Below, one piece after another: positions 1-8,048 of a DNA stretch of 38,448 nt. The first letter of the stretch is position 1. Every line of letters begins with the position of its first letter. The notes beneath the pieces were generated by a model. It was not told where the DNA came from, did not search any database, and saw nothing but the letters and a program-made list of their open reading frames with translations. The translations under genes were made by a program, and so were the position numbers. The stretch covers positions 1 to 38,448 of the IMG/VR virus record IMGVR_UViG_3300027608_000080. One strand, written 5' to 3'. This stretch comes from a virus.

Positions 1-38
1 TATAGTGAGAATTTTATTTTAACAAAAATATATTAATA

Positions 39-980
39 ATGAGTACAGGAATTAACATAGCATCATCATCAGGTATAACAGTAGGAACAACAGCTGTAAC
101 ATCAGGAACTATTGGAAGAGTATTTTTTCAAGGAACGGGAAATGTAGTACAACAATCAGCATCTTTATTTTGGGATAACACTAACTCAAGACTTGGAGTA
201 GGCGCAACACCAGCAAGTACAGTTAGACTTGACGTAAGGTCTCAAGGTGCATTATCAACTGATATAGCATTTAGAGTTAGAAATAGTGCTGATACACAGA
301 ATATAGTTTCTTTTCATGGAGACGGAAGATTTTTAATTGGTCAGAATGCGGCTAATACTTGTACAGGAGGTGTACCTCAATATGCTATTGCAATAGGAAA
401 TTCTGCATCTGTATCTGGCGCATCTGAAACTTACGGTTCTCCAATTGCAATTGGATATAATTCATCAGCTGTTTCATATAACGGTTTATCAATAGGGAAT
501 GGTTCAAGTGGAAGTGGTATAGCTATCGGTACTGGTTCAGCAAGTAAAGATTATGAATCAGTAGTAATTGGTGGAACTAATACTGGTGGAGGATTTAGAA
601 CTGTTACAATTGGATTTTCAGCTTCAAATACTGGTTATCAAGGGAGTGCAATTGGTTATGATGTAAATAATACTGGAGATGGTGCTTTTGTTTTAGGTAC
701 TTTCTTAACAAGTAGTTTAACTCAAGCATTTGTTTATGGAAACACCAATATAAAGTATATAGTTAACAATAATAGTAATATGATTATTGCTAAAGATATA
801 CCAATTACTGAAGCAAATAAAGCTACATATTTTGACACAGCAGCTACAAACACTATTACCATTCATAATGGTACAGCTCCTACTGTAACACTTGCAAATG
901 GAGGTCAGCTATATGTAGAAGGTGGAGCATTAAAATATAGAGGTACATCGGGAACAGTTACAACTGTTGCTCCTGCATAG
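39..980 (+). CDS. Tail fibre / receptor-binding protein with YadA-head-like repeats
   Basis: 313 aa. The central part (about residues 110-230) is a series of short imperfect repeats of the type A-I-G-x-x-x, for example [26 protein letters not shown] and [16 protein letters not shown]. This is the pattern of YadA/haemagglutinin head repeats, which form trimeric left-handed β-rolls. The C-terminal part (residues 270-313) has the [15 protein letters not shown] ending common at the tips of phage tail fibres. Inferred role: trimeric fibre or tip that contacts the host surface. The start follows an A/T-rich leader with no Shine-Dalgarno. The gene is the first complete one in the window and is followed 32 nt later by a small partner. 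The repeats are directly visible; the receptor-binding role is inferred. Confidence 0.7.
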   Translation: MSTGINIASSSGITVGTTAVTSGTIGRVFFQGTGNVVQQSASLFWDNTNSRLGVGATPASTVRLDVRSQGALSTDIAFRVRNSADTQNIVSFHGDGRFLIGQNAANTCTGGVPQYAIAIGNSASVSGASETYGSPIAIGYNSSAVSYNGLSIGNGSSGSGIAIGTGSASKDYESVVIGGTNTGGGFRTVTIGFSASNTGYQGSAIGYDVNNTGDGAFVLGTFLTSSLTQAFVYGNTNIKYIVNNNSNMIIAKDIPITEANKATYFDTAATNTITIHNGTAPTVTLANGGQLYVEGGALKYRGTSGTVTTVAPA

Positions 981-1012
981 AATTTATTATCTTTACACAA
1001 AAAAAATATATT

Positions 1013-1324
1013 ATGGCAATCTTAATTAGAGCAACAGAAGACAAGAAAATTACAATCTCAGGAACAGGTATTGAGTTACCAGAGGTTTATGGTAGAATCC
1101 GTTTTGTAGGTGATTTTGCAGGTAACACTATTCAAGGTGAGGTAGCAACATTTGCTAACAAAGATACTTTCTTAGAAGGTAAAATGTTATATACAGATGT
1201 TCCTATTGGTAGCTATAAAGCTAATCTTGAAGAAGGTGAAGAACAATCTTTAGACACGGCACACAAATATGCTAAAATAGCTTATGAGCAACAAGGTTAT
1301 GAAGTAATCATTGACTTAGCCTAA
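1013..1324 (+). CDS. Small conserved phage protein, unknown function
   Basis: 103 aa, predicted mixed α/β, no signal peptide or membrane segment. The N-terminus (MAILIRATEDKKITISGTG) looks like β-strands, and a helix with Ala/Tyr follows near residues 80-95. I do not recognise a named domain. It lies directly behind the fibre gene and before the lysis cassette, so it could be a small virion component or a fibre-associated protein. It is a clear ORF with codon use like its neighbours, starting at an ATG right after an A-rich leader. Confidence 0.6.
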   Translation: MAILIRATEDKKITISGTGIELPEVYGRIRFVGDFAGNTIQGEVATFANKDTFLEGKMLYTDVPIGSYKANLEEGEEQSLDTAHKYAKIAYEQQGYEVIIDLA

Positions 1325-1393
1325 ACCAACCACACCACCTTTTGAATAAATAAGTAAAAACACTTAGTTATGCCTTGCAATCTAAATAATTTT

Positions 1394-1416
1394 TTGTATA
1401 TTATTATGTATATTTA
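1394..1416 (+). promoter_or_regulatory. Candidate promoter with tandem GTATATT boxes
   Basis: The 98-nt gap before the lysis cassette contains GTATATT at 1396-1402 and again at 1408-1414, exactly 12 bp apart. GTATATT recurs in other intergenic gaps of this window (3166, 19599, 24584, 27590), and TATATTT resembles the Bacteroidota -7 box TAnnTTTG. No convincing -33 element was identified. Promoter activity is inferred. Confidence 0.4.
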
Positions 1417-1422
1417 TAAATT

Positions 1423-1701
1423 ATGACAATGGACACAACTACAATAGTACTAGCAATTTTTATAACAGGAACAATTTTTACTATATTTGGATATTTTTTA
1501 AAAATCATCCATGCAGATGTTAGAAAAAGTACAGAAGAATTAGGTAAGTTAAAAGGTAAAATAGAACTAGTACAACAAGAAACACAGATAAAATATCAAG
1601 CATTACAAGAACTTACTCAACTTGAGATAAAAAACCTAGCAAAGAATGTAGGTGAATTATCAGATGCAGTTAAGATGTTTGTATTAAACAAAACAAAATG
1701 A
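1423..1701 (+). CDS. Small membrane-anchored coiled-coil protein (holin or spanin candidate)
   Basis: 92 aa. One hydrophobic helix at about residues 6-29 (TIVLAIFITGTIFTIFGYFLKII) is followed by a charged, heptad-like helix at 33-85 rich in K, E, Q and L, which suggests a coiled coil. One membrane anchor plus a soluble coiled coil fits several phage lysis accessory proteins, including XhlA-type and other holin-like proteins. The next gene overlaps it by 4 nt (ATGA) and is also a membrane protein, and an endolysin follows, so a lysis role is likely. A second possible ATG lies two codons downstream. I cannot say which of the two membrane proteins is the holin. Confidence 0.55.
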   Translation: MTMDTTTIVLAIFITGTIFTIFGYFLKIIHADVRKSTEELGKLKGKIELVQQETQIKYQALQELTQLEIKNLAKNVGELSDAVKMFVLNKTK

Positions 1702-1931
1702 AAGAATTGAAAGGAAGATGGAAATCTAGAACACCACGATTCTGGAAAAAAGTACAGAGAGCAGCAATTGTAATAAGTACAGCAGCTGCTATGATTGTGG
1801 CAGCTCCAATAGCATTACCTGCAGCAGTAATTACAGTAGCAGGATATGTAGTAACAGCAGGAACTGTTGCAGCAACCTTATCTCAACTAACAGTTGAAGA
1901 TAAAACAGAAGAAATTAAAAACCCTAAATAA
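1698..1931 (+). CDS. Putative holin
   Basis: 77 aa. The N-terminal 18 residues are strongly basic (KGRWKSRTPRFWKKVQR). A 40-residue hydrophobic stretch (about 22-62, rich in A, V, I) follows, with a Pro-containing break near residues 36-42 that could make a two-helix hairpin. The tail is charged. Small size, hairpin topology and position two genes before an amidase support a holin, which would form inner-membrane lesions at lysis. It overlaps the upstream gene by 4 nt, suggesting coupled translation. Family not recognised by sequence. Confidence 0.55.
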   Translation: MKELKGRWKSRTPRFWKKVQRAAIVISTAAAMIVAAPIALPAAVITVAGYVVTAGTVAATLSQLTVEDKTEEIKNPK

Positions 1932-1937
1932 CCAACA

Positions 1938-2243
1938 ATGACAGCAAAAAAGAAAAAAATTGAAGACTTTGAATTAGAAGTAAAAACTAAGAAAGTAAAA
2001 GTCAAAGCAAAGAAAGAAGGTAAAAAAGTTAACGTAGTAGTAGATACTCCTAAAGTAGATGCGGAACTTCATATAGATGAAACTAAGAAAGAGTTTAAAT
2101 ATGATGGACAAAAGCTAGATGTTAATGTTACTAAGACAGAAACAGAAACTACTGTTACAGTTGATGCTCAAAACTCTATATTAAAAAAAGTAGGTAATTG
2201 GCTAGCTAAATTTTATACTAAAAAGTTTAATAAAACAAAATGA
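1938..2243 (+). CDS. Lys/Glu-rich small protein in the lysis cassette
   Basis: 101 aa. It is composed mainly of alternating charged and β-branched residues (for example EVKTKKVKVKAKKEGKKV, then KVDAELHIDETKKEFKYDG), suggesting a β-rich soluble protein, and ends in a basic amphipathic helix (ILKKVGNWLAKFYTKKF). No signal peptide or cysteine. The start is preceded by AACCAACA, a leader motif shared with other genes here. It overlaps the amidase start by 4 nt. Function unknown; position suggests a lysis or cell-envelope role. Confidence 0.5.
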   Translation: MTAKKKKIEDFELEVKTKKVKVKAKKEGKKVNVVVDTPKVDAELHIDETKKEFKYDGQKLDVNVTKTETETTVTVDAQNSILKKVGNWLAKFYTKKFNKTK

Positions 2244-2929
2244 GTTTACTAGATCTTTCTAAAATAAAACAAGTACCTCTCTCAGAAGGACAGTATGTAA
2301 ACGAGGAGACCAAAAAACTACAGATTGTATTACATCATACAGCAGGAAATTCTTCTGCACCAGGAACAATTAAAATGTGGGACACAGATGACAGAGGACG
2401 TATTGCTACATGTGTAGTTATATCTGGTAAAGGTTTATCTAAAGATACTTATGATGGAGAAATTGTTCAAGCATTCTCATCTAAAAAATGGGCATATCAT
2501 TTAGGTATTAAACCTGATGTATTTCGTGCAAATGCTTTACCATATAAATCTATTGATCCTATAGCAATTGGAATAGAAATATGTAACTGGGGACCAATAA
2601 CTTTAAAAAAAGATGGTAAGTTTTATAACTATGTAGATAGAGTAGTTCCTTTAGATCAAGTTTGTACATTAGAAAAACCTTACAAAGGTCATATTTATTA
2701 TCATGCCTATACAGATGCACAGATTGAATCTGTAAGACAATTGCTTGTATACTGGAGTAAGATTCACGGTATCTCTCTTAAGTATAATGAAACAGATATG
2801 TGGAGTGTTTCTAAGAATGCTTTATCTGCCGTACCGGGAGTATATACTCATAACTCTTATAGAAAAGATAAGAGTGATATATCTCCTCAACCAAAAATGA
2901 TAGCAATGCTTAAATCTCTTGTAAAATGA
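2240..2929 (+). CDS. N-acetylmuramoyl-L-alanine amidase (endolysin, Amidase_2/PGRP fold)
   Basis: 229 aa. It cleaves the amide between N-acetylmuramic acid and L-Ala in peptidoglycan to release progeny. Visible signature: LQIVLHHTAGN (Zn ligand H32), AIGIEICNWG in the core (residues 109-117), and VYTHNSYRKDKSD near the end, giving H204 and D213 as the other zinc ligands and K211 as the catalytic lysine, as in the K-x-C/D pattern of T7-lysozyme-like amidases. The third ligand is Asp rather than the Cys of T7 lysozyme. There is no signal peptide, so a holin would be needed for release. It overlaps neighbours on both sides by 4 nt. Confidence 0.9.
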   Translation: MSLLDLSKIKQVPLSEGQYVNEETKKLQIVLHHTAGNSSAPGTIKMWDTDDRGRIATCVVISGKGLSKDTYDGEIVQAFSSKKWAYHLGIKPDVFRANALPYKSIDPIAIGIEICNWGPITLKKDGKFYNYVDRVVPLDQVCTLEKPYKGHIYYHAYTDAQIESVRQLLVYWSKIHGISLKYNETDMWSVSKNALSAVPGVYTHNSYRKDKSDISPQPKMIAMLKSLVK

Positions 2930-3084
2930 AATTTAGAAACAACTGGAAAAACTATAAGCCTAATTGGAAAACAATAACCATTAGATGTAGAGTATCTCTA
3001 GTAGATGTATTATCTATTGAAATAGATCCTCAAAGAAATTTTTATTCTTTTACAATTCTTAATTGGACTCTTAAAAATAGATAG
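2926..3084 (+). CDS. 52-aa ORF after the endolysin, unknown
   Basis: Starts with an ATGA overlap with the amidase stop and ends at TAG just before a strong terminator. The product begins MKFRNNWKNYKPNWKTITIR, basic and Trp-rich, followed by a possible β-hairpin (CRVSLVDVLSIEI, FYSFTILNWTL). No recognisable family and no clear membrane segment. The 4-nt overlap and terminator position make it a credible last gene of the lysis operon. Function unknown. Confidence 0.5.
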   Translation: MKFRNNWKNYKPNWKTITIRCRVSLVDVLSIEIDPQRNFYSFTILNWTLKNR

Positions 3085-3101
3085 GTTTATAGTAAACATA
3101 G

Positions 3102-3136
3102 AGATCCAGGTGTATAGTATGCCTGGATTTTTTTTG
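3102..3136 (+). terminator. Rho-independent terminator after the lysis cassette
   Basis: A perfect 7-bp stem (ATCCAGG 3104-3110 with CCTGGAT 3122-3128), extendable outward by weak pairs, is followed immediately by a run of T to 3135. It separates the lysis operon from the packaging/head operon. Confidence 0.85.
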
Positions 3137-3163
3137 TTTAAATATATCTAGTTTAAACTTTTA

Positions 3164-3174
3164 TTGTATATTTG
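3164..3174 (+). promoter_or_regulatory. Candidate Bacteroidota-type promoter box before the packaging operon
   Basis: TTGTATATTTG contains TATATTTG (3167-3174), an exact match to the Bacteroides-type -7 consensus TAnnTTTG, 23 nt before the ATG at 3197 and just behind a terminator. A properly spaced -33 TTTG was not seen, so either a host σ or a phage-encoded RNA polymerase could use it. Confidence 0.5.
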
Positions 3175-3196
3175 TTTAAACTTTAAATATACAAAA

Positions 3197-3487
3197 ATGG
3201 AAAATGTAAACCAACATCAAGAATTATCTGCTGAAGAACTTCAATTAAAAAAAGAAGAAATGCTTAAGTTTTATACTGAATCAATGCCTTATTTAGAAGC
3301 TCAAGCTGTTTATGAAAGAAAACTTTGTGAAATAGATGAACTGAGGTTTAAAAGAGCAAATATTCAAATGCAATATGCAATGATGATGAATCCTTCTACA
3401 GATGAAGAATTAGAAGAAGATTTAGAAGAAACTTTGTCTAATGAGAATAATCCATTAGAATCAAAAAGAAAATTAAAAAAAATGTAA
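3197..3487 (+). CDS. Small helical protein, first gene of the packaging operon
   Basis: 96 aa from the ATG at 3197. A TTG 33 nt upstream is also in frame but lies inside the promoter box, so the ATG is preferred. The sequence is almost all helix: KKEEMLKFYTESMPYLEAQ, then YERKLCEIDELRFKRANIQ, then an acidic tail (residues 72-85) and a short basic end. Comparable helical proteins precede the IHF-like gene in crAss-like phages as I remember them, but no function is known. It is separated by only 3 nt from the next gene. Confidence 0.6.
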   Translation: MENVNQHQELSAEELQLKKEEMLKFYTESMPYLEAQAVYERKLCEIDELRFKRANIQMQYAMMMNPSTDEELEEDLEETLSNENNPLESKRKLKKM

Positions 3488-3490
3488 GTT

Positions 3491-3850
3491 ATGGCCCTTG
3501 TAAATCAAGTTCAAAAAAGGGTTGTATTAAATAAAAAAGATGTAATTAAATTTCAAATTCTAACACATTGTTATATAAATAATATCATTGTTACAGAATC
3601 AGATTTAAATTGTCTTACACTTTTAAGTTTAATTGGACCCATTGAATTAACACATTTTTGTTACGATGCCTCTGAGGAATATGCAGTATTTAAATCTGCA
3701 CAAACTGTAAGAAATTGTATTAATAAATGTGAAAAAAATAAACTTATAGAAAAAGATTCTAAAAATAAAAAAATAATATCTATTAATAAAGATTTTAAAA
3801 TACAAACAGAAGGTACTATTTTATTAGATTATAAAATTCTTGGCAAATGA
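3491..3850 (+). CDS. Probable winged-helix protein of the crAss-like structural block
   Basis: 119 aa. The middle reads as a small DNA-binding-type fold: helix (LNCLTLLSLIG), helix (IELTHFCYDA), a recognition-like helix (AQTVRNCINKCEKNKLIEK), then a β-hairpin (KKIISINKDFKIQ). It ends in a hydrophobic segment GTILLDYKILGK. The S/A-x-x-V-R-N ... K-L-I ... L-D-Y-K pattern matches a conserved unannotated protein I associate with crAss-like phages. The start overlap with the IHF-like gene (4 nt) suggests they are translated together. The winged-helix call is inference from the secondary-structure pattern. Confidence 0.5.
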   Translation: MALVNQVQKRVVLNKKDVIKFQILTHCYINNIIVTESDLNCLTLLSLIGPIELTHFCYDASEEYAVFKSAQTVRNCINKCEKNKLIEKDSKNKKIISINKDFKIQTEGTILLDYKILGK

Positions 3851-4266
3851 TTCCCAAAAAAACAAAAGACTATTATAGAGATTTTGCTGAAGAAAATGAA
3901 TTTTCTCAAGTATTAACCGAATCAATAATAGATTTTTATTATAAGAAAATTAGAGAAACATTAGTTAATTTAAATAACACAAGAGTTAATGTAGAAGGAT
4001 TGGGCCATTTTGTAATTAAAAAAAATTTAGTAAAAAAATCAATAGGTAAGTATCAATCATATTTATTAAATCATGATACTTCTACATTTAATGCTTATTA
4101 TAATAAAAAAATGCTTGAAGAAAAAGTACAAAAATTGATTTTTTTATCTGAACAATTAGAAAAGATTGATAAAAAATTAGAAACTTTTATAAATAATAAA
4201 AATGAAGAATACACTAAAATTAATTTGGCAGAATCGGAAACAGATTCTGGAGGGGATAACCAATAG
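3847..4266 (+). CDS. IHF/HU-like DNA-binding protein
   Basis: 139 aa. The core is HU/IHF-like: a helical dimerisation region (about 20-45, ending YYKKIRETLVNL), then R-V-N-V-E-G-L-G-H-F-V-I-K (46-58), which corresponds to the hallmark 'I-x-L-x-G-F-G-x-F' strand, and a basic arm region (59-75). It carries a long helical C-terminal extension (90-118) and a hydrophilic tail. IHF-like subunits beside structural genes are a feature of crAss-like phages; they may bend DNA during packaging or condense it. The last 65 nt overlap the next gene, and the tail encoded there is low-complexity. Confidence 0.65.
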   Translation: MIPKKTKDYYRDFAEENEFSQVLTESIIDFYYKKIRETLVNLNNTRVNVEGLGHFVIKKNLVKKSIGKYQSYLLNHDTSTFNAYYNKKMLEEKVQKLIFLSEQLEKIDKKLETFINNKNEEYTKINLAESETDSGGDNQ

Positions 4267-4495
4267 TATTCTTAGAGATGAAACAATAGAAGAGATAGCT
4301 AGACTAAGATATTCTATTTGTGATGAGTGTGAACTAAAAGGTAAAAAGTGTGCTGTAAAAGGTACGGCTCCTTGTTGTAATGAATGTGGTTGTTCTTTAA
4401 CTTTTAAGACTAGATCCTTATCATCAGATTGTCCACTTGGTAAGTGGGAAGCCATTGCTACTGAAGAAGAAGAAGACAAACTAGAGAAATTATGA
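4202..4495 (+). CDS. Cys-cluster (zinc-binding) phage protein with CPLGKW motif
   Basis: 97 aa. Cysteines at 40, 43, 50, 58, 59, 62, 64 and 77 suggest one or two zinc sites; the core reads C-N-E-C-G-C-S-L-T-F-K-T-R-S-L-S and then C-P-L-G-K-W (77-82). This arrangement is typical of a small family found in many Bacteroidota phages whose function is unknown. The N-terminus (MKNTLKLIWQNRKQILEGI) is amphipathic. There is no internal Met before the Cys cluster, so the start at 4202 is kept even though it overlaps the IHF-like gene by 65 nt. It overlaps the next gene by 4 nt. Confidence 0.65.
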   Translation: MKNTLKLIWQNRKQILEGITNSILRDETIEEIARLRYSICDECELKGKKCAVKGTAPCCNECGCSLTFKTRSLSSDCPLGKWEAIATEEEEDKLEKL

Positions 4496-5322
4496 TTATA
4501 TTTAACGCAGATGATCATAGTTACAAAAGTATTGATGACAGTAACATTGATTGGATAAGTGTGACTACGGTTGTTTCACATTTTAAAAAACCTTTTGATG
4601 CTAAAAAAACATCAGAAAAAGTTACTAAAAATAAAAAATCTAAATGGTCTGGAATTGATCCTAAAATAATACAAGAAATTTGGGATAATGAAGGAAGTAG
4701 ATCTTTAAAACTTGGTAACTGGTATCATAATCAGAGAGAAACTGATTTATGTTCATTAGCTTCTATGGAAAGAGAAGGGGTTACAATACCTATATTTAAA
4801 CCTACTGAAATTACAGAAGGTGTTAAAAAAGCACCAAATCAAAAATTAGATCCTGGAGTTTATCCAGAACACATGGTTTATTTAAGATCAGGTGGTATTT
4901 GCGGTCAGTCAGATTTAGTTGAAGTAGTTAACGGTAAGGTAAATATAATTGACTATAAAACTAATAAAAAGATAGATAAAGAATCTTATGTAGACTGGGA
5001 AGGTAAATCTGATAAGATGTCTTTTCCTGTAGATACATTAGATGATTGTAATTTTAATCATTATGCTTTACAACTTAGCATTTATATGTATATTATACTA
5101 AAGCACAATCCCAAATTAAAACCAGGAAGAATAGTTATCCATCATATTTTATTTGAAATAGAGAAAGAAGATCAATGGGGTTATCCAATAAGTAAGCTAG
5201 ATATTAACGGAGAACCAATTGTAAAAGAAGTTATACCAATTTCAGTACCTTACTTAATAGATGAAGTATTAGCAATTATTCATTACCTTAGTGACAATAG
5301 AGACAAATTTAAAAAGAAATGA
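4492..5322 (+). CDS. PD-(D/E)XK nuclease (RecB/Cas4-like)
   Basis: 276 aa. Family features: SVTTVVSHF near the N-terminus (23-31), G75-x3-H79-x3-E83 as in RecB-type nucleases, then GGICGQSDLVE with D141 and NIIDYKTNK with D154 and K156, giving the catalytic D...D-x-K core; a helix with LQLSIYMYII follows (about 193-202). The reaction would be metal-dependent DNA cleavage, probably exonucleolytic. Next to the terminase genes it could trim DNA for packaging or act in recombination-dependent replication. It overlaps the flanking genes by 4 nt on each side. Fold assignment is strong, role inferred. Confidence 0.8.
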   Translation: MIIFNADDHSYKSIDDSNIDWISVTTVVSHFKKPFDAKKTSEKVTKNKKSKWSGIDPKIIQEIWDNEGSRSLKLGNWYHNQRETDLCSLASMEREGVTIPIFKPTEITEGVKKAPNQKLDPGVYPEHMVYLRSGGICGQSDLVEVVNGKVNIIDYKTNKKIDKESYVDWEGKSDKMSFPVDTLDDCNFNHYALQLSIYMYIILKHNPKLKPGRIVIHHILFEIEKEDQWGYPISKLDINGEPIVKEVIPISVPYLIDEVLAIIHYLSDNRDKFKKK

Positions 5323-5837
5323 TTTTAACTAAATTATTTGATGTTCAAAATGGAATAGTAATACCTACTGAACATTGTTATACATTAAAAGCTCTTAAAG
5401 ATGTAATGGATGTTTATCCAGAAGATTATCTTAAGATCTATTTATATTTATTTTATATGTGTTGTCCTAATCCAGATTTAAATCCTTTCTTCTTTACACC
5501 GGATATGGATAAAGAAAATTTAATAGTAGATCAAATAGGTGCTGATTTTTCTATTGAAGATGATACAATATTTGCAGCATTACAGTTTTGTCAAAAAATG
5601 TATGAAACACCTACATCTAGAGCATATAAAGGAATTGCATCTATGTTAGATAGATTAGCAAGATATATGGAAACAACACCCATCACACACGGGCGTGATG
5701 GTAACATGAACTCTCTTATTGCAGCAGCTAAAAATTATGAAGCCATAAGACAATCTTTTAAAGGTGCTTATAAAGATCTACAAGAAGAACAGTCTAGTAA
5801 AGTAAGAGGAGGCATTGGAATGGCCTATGACCAATAA
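5319..5837 (+). CDS. Conserved protein immediately before terL (small terminase candidate)
   Basis: 172 aa, mostly helical. A YPEDYLKIYLYLFYMCCPNPDLNPFFF-like segment spans about 31-59, followed by acidic and helical regions, SRAYKGIASMLDRLARYME (99-117), and a C-terminal helix (AAAKNYEAIRQSFKGAYKDL). No membrane segment despite the aromatic stretch. It overlaps the PD-(D/E)XK gene by 4 nt and terL by 1 nt. Small terminase subunits commonly occupy this slot, but I see no clear helix-turn-helix, so this remains a positional guess. It may instead be another packaging-associated protein. Confidence 0.55.
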   Translation: MILTKLFDVQNGIVIPTEHCYTLKALKDVMDVYPEDYLKIYLYLFYMCCPNPDLNPFFFTPDMDKENLIVDQIGADFSIEDDTIFAALQFCQKMYETPTSRAYKGIASMLDRLARYMETTPITHGRDGNMNSLIAAAKNYEAIRQSFKGAYKDLQEEQSSKVRGGIGMAYDQ

Positions 5838-8041
5838 TGAGTGAAATTTATCAAGACATACCAACCTATGACAATGGAGAATGGACAACAACAAGTTTTG
5901 AATCCAGAGAGGACTTCAGTAAGTTTATCAAAGAACTATTTAAAGAACCTGGTGAATACAGATTTAATGAAACAACAAATCAAATATTCATATCGGAATC
6001 AACTAAGTTTAAAAAAGATAGAGTATACTGTACAGCTCCCTTTAAATCAAGAGACTTTATAACTTACTGGGATGATCAAAAAGTAAAATGTAGAAAGGGT
6101 CTTATTGTAAAAGATAATGGAGACACATGGTTTCTTGCAAGAGAATATTATATGTGGTTAAACTTTCTACCAATCTTTGATAAAGAAGAACAGAATTTTG
6201 GTTTTGCTAAAATTAGAGATGCTCAATATCATATGGCATTATATGAACTCTTAGCAGAACTAAACTATAAACATGCCGCTATATTAAAGAAGAGACAGAT
6301 TGCTTCTTCATATTATCATATGGGTAAGTTTATAAATCAGCAATGGTTTGAATCAGGTGTTACTCTTAAGATGGGTGCTAGTCTTAAAGATTACATTAAT
6401 GAAAAAGGTTCTTGGAAATTTTTACAGGAATATGCTGCATTCTTAAATGAACATACAGCATGGTACCGTCCTATGTCACCAGAGAAAGTAATGATGTGGC
6501 AACAAAAGATTGAAGTAAGAAAAGGAGATAGAAAAACTGAGGTTGGTCTTAAAGGTACTATACAAGGTATGTCATTTGAGAAAGATCCAACAAGTGGTGT
6601 AGGTGGACCTGTTAAATACTTTTTTCATGAAGAAGCAGGTATTGCCCCTAAGATGGATCAAACTTTTGGATATATCAAACCAGCACTAAAATCAGGTTTA
6701 ATTACTACAGGGATGTTTATCGCAGCAGGTTCTGTTGGTGATTTAGATCAATGTGGTCCCTTAAAAGACATGATTAATAATCCTGACGGTAGTGACATAT
6801 ATGCAATTGAATCAACATTATTAGATCCTAAAGGTACTAAAGGTATGACAGGTTTGTTTATACCAGAACAATGGTCTATGCCTCCCTGTATAGATGATTA
6901 TGGTAATAGTCTTGTTACTGAAGCTTTAGAATATTTAGATAAATATTTTGAAGAATGTAAGAAAAATATGAATCCAGAAGCATATCAACTTGAATTATCT
7001 CAGCACCCAAGAAATATAGAAGAAGCTTTTGCTCATAGAACAGTATCTCTTTTTCCTACACATTTATTAACAGCACAGGAAAGAAGGATAGAAGATAAAG
7101 AATATGGTTATGAGTATTTAGATATATCTAGTGATGCTGAAGGAAAACCATCAGTTACAAAAAGTAACAAAAGACCTATAGCAGAATTTCCTATTTCTAA
7201 AAAAACAGAAGACAAAACAGGATGCATAGTTGTTTGGGAAAGACCAGTATCTGATCCTACATTTGGAATGTATTATGCATCTATTGACCCTGTATCAGAA
7301 GGAAAGACAACTACATCAGAATCATTATGTTCTATATATGTAATGAAAGCACCAGTTCAAGTAACTAAAGTATCTGGTGTAGAGACAGAAACCTATATAG
7401 AGCAAGGTAAGATTGTTGCTGCATGGTGTGGTAGATATGATGATATTAATCAAACACACAAACAATTAGAACTTATAATTGAGTGGTATAATGCTTGGGC
7501 ACTAATAGAAAATAATATTTCTTTGTTTATTCAGTATATGATATCTAGAAAAAAACAAAGATACTTGGTCCCTAAGAGTCAAATTATGTTTCTAAAAGAT
7601 ATAGGTTCTAATGCTAACGTTTTTCAGGAGTACGGTTGGAAAAATACAGGAACACTTTTTAAAGCACATCTTCTTAGTTATGCTATAGAGTATTGTAAAG
7701 AAGAATTAGATCAAGAACTTAAACCAGATGGTACAGTTGTAAGGACAACTTATGGTATTGAACGTATTCCTGACCCTATGTTAATTACAGAAATGAGAGA
7801 ATATGCATATGGTGTCAACGTAGATAGGTTAGTATCCTTTGCAGCATTAGTTGCTTTTATGCATATACAACAATCAAATAGAGGATATACTAAGAGAACA
7901 ATTATGGATGATGCAGCTAAAAACTTGCAAAAGTCAGAAAATTTGTTTAAATTAAATAAGAGTCCGTTTAGACATATAGGTAATGAAGTAAAAAATAAAA
8001 TGAGTGGATTAAAAAGATCTGCCTTTAGAAATATTAAATAA
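5837..8041 (+). CDS. terL: Terminase large subunit (TerL)
   Basis: 734 aa, long for a TerL but in the range of crAss-like forms. It is the ATP-driven motor and nuclease that packages DNA into the prohead. N-terminal ATPase: a degenerate Walker A-like segment KKRQIASSYYHMGK (151-164), and a Walker B-like segment VKYFFHEEAG (259-268), hydrophobic residues followed by E-E; the C-motif may be FIAAGSVGD (294-302). C-terminal RNase H-like nuclease: YYASIDPVSEGK with D484 as first acidic residue. The 1-nt overlap with the upstream gene (TAATG) and portal 7 nt downstream fit the usual packaging order. The Walker A lacks the classical G-K-T, so motif assignment is tentative, while the family call is fairly firm. 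Confidence 0.85.
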   Translation: MSEIYQDIPTYDNGEWTTTSFESREDFSKFIKELFKEPGEYRFNETTNQIFISESTKFKKDRVYCTAPFKSRDFITYWDDQKVKCRKGLIVKDNGDTWFLAREYYMWLNFLPIFDKEEQNFGFAKIRDAQYHMALYELLAELNYKHAAILKKRQIASSYYHMGKFINQQWFESGVTLKMGASLKDYINEKGSWKFLQEYAAFLNEHTAWYRPMSPEKVMMWQQKIEVRKGDRKTEVGLKGTIQGMSFEKDPTSGVGGPVKYFFHEEAGIAPKMDQTFGYIKPALKSGLITTGMFIAAGSVGDLDQCGPLKDMINNPDGSDIYAIESTLLDPKGTKGMTGLFIPEQWSMPPCIDDYGNSLVTEALEYLDKYFEECKKNMNPEAYQLELSQHPRNIEEAFAHRTVSLFPTHLLTAQERRIEDKEYGYEYLDISSDAEGKPSVTKSNKRPIAEFPISKKTEDKTGCIVVWERPVSDPTFGMYYASIDPVSEGKTTTSESLCSIYVMKAPVQVTKVSGVETETYIEQGKIVAAWCGRYDDINQTHKQLELIIEWYNAWALIENNISLFIQYMISRKKQRYLVPKSQIMFLKDIGSNANVFQEYGWKNTGTLFKAHLLSYAIEYCKEELDQELKPDGTVVRTTYGIERIPDPMLITEMREYAYGVNVDRLVSFAALVAFMHIQQSNRGYTKRTIMDDAAKNLQKSENLFKLNKSPFRHIGNEVKNKMSGLKRSAFRNIK

Positions 8042-8048
8042 TTAAATT

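Noticed and set aside
3164-3199. TTG start at 3164 for the first packaging-operon gene
   Set aside because: It lies inside the TATATTTG promoter box and would add MYICLNFKYTK, unlike a normal N-terminus; the ATG at 3197 is better.
5841-6062. Second + strand frame of 73 codons inside terL
   Set aside because: It is fully inside terL in another frame, with no motif; a shadow.
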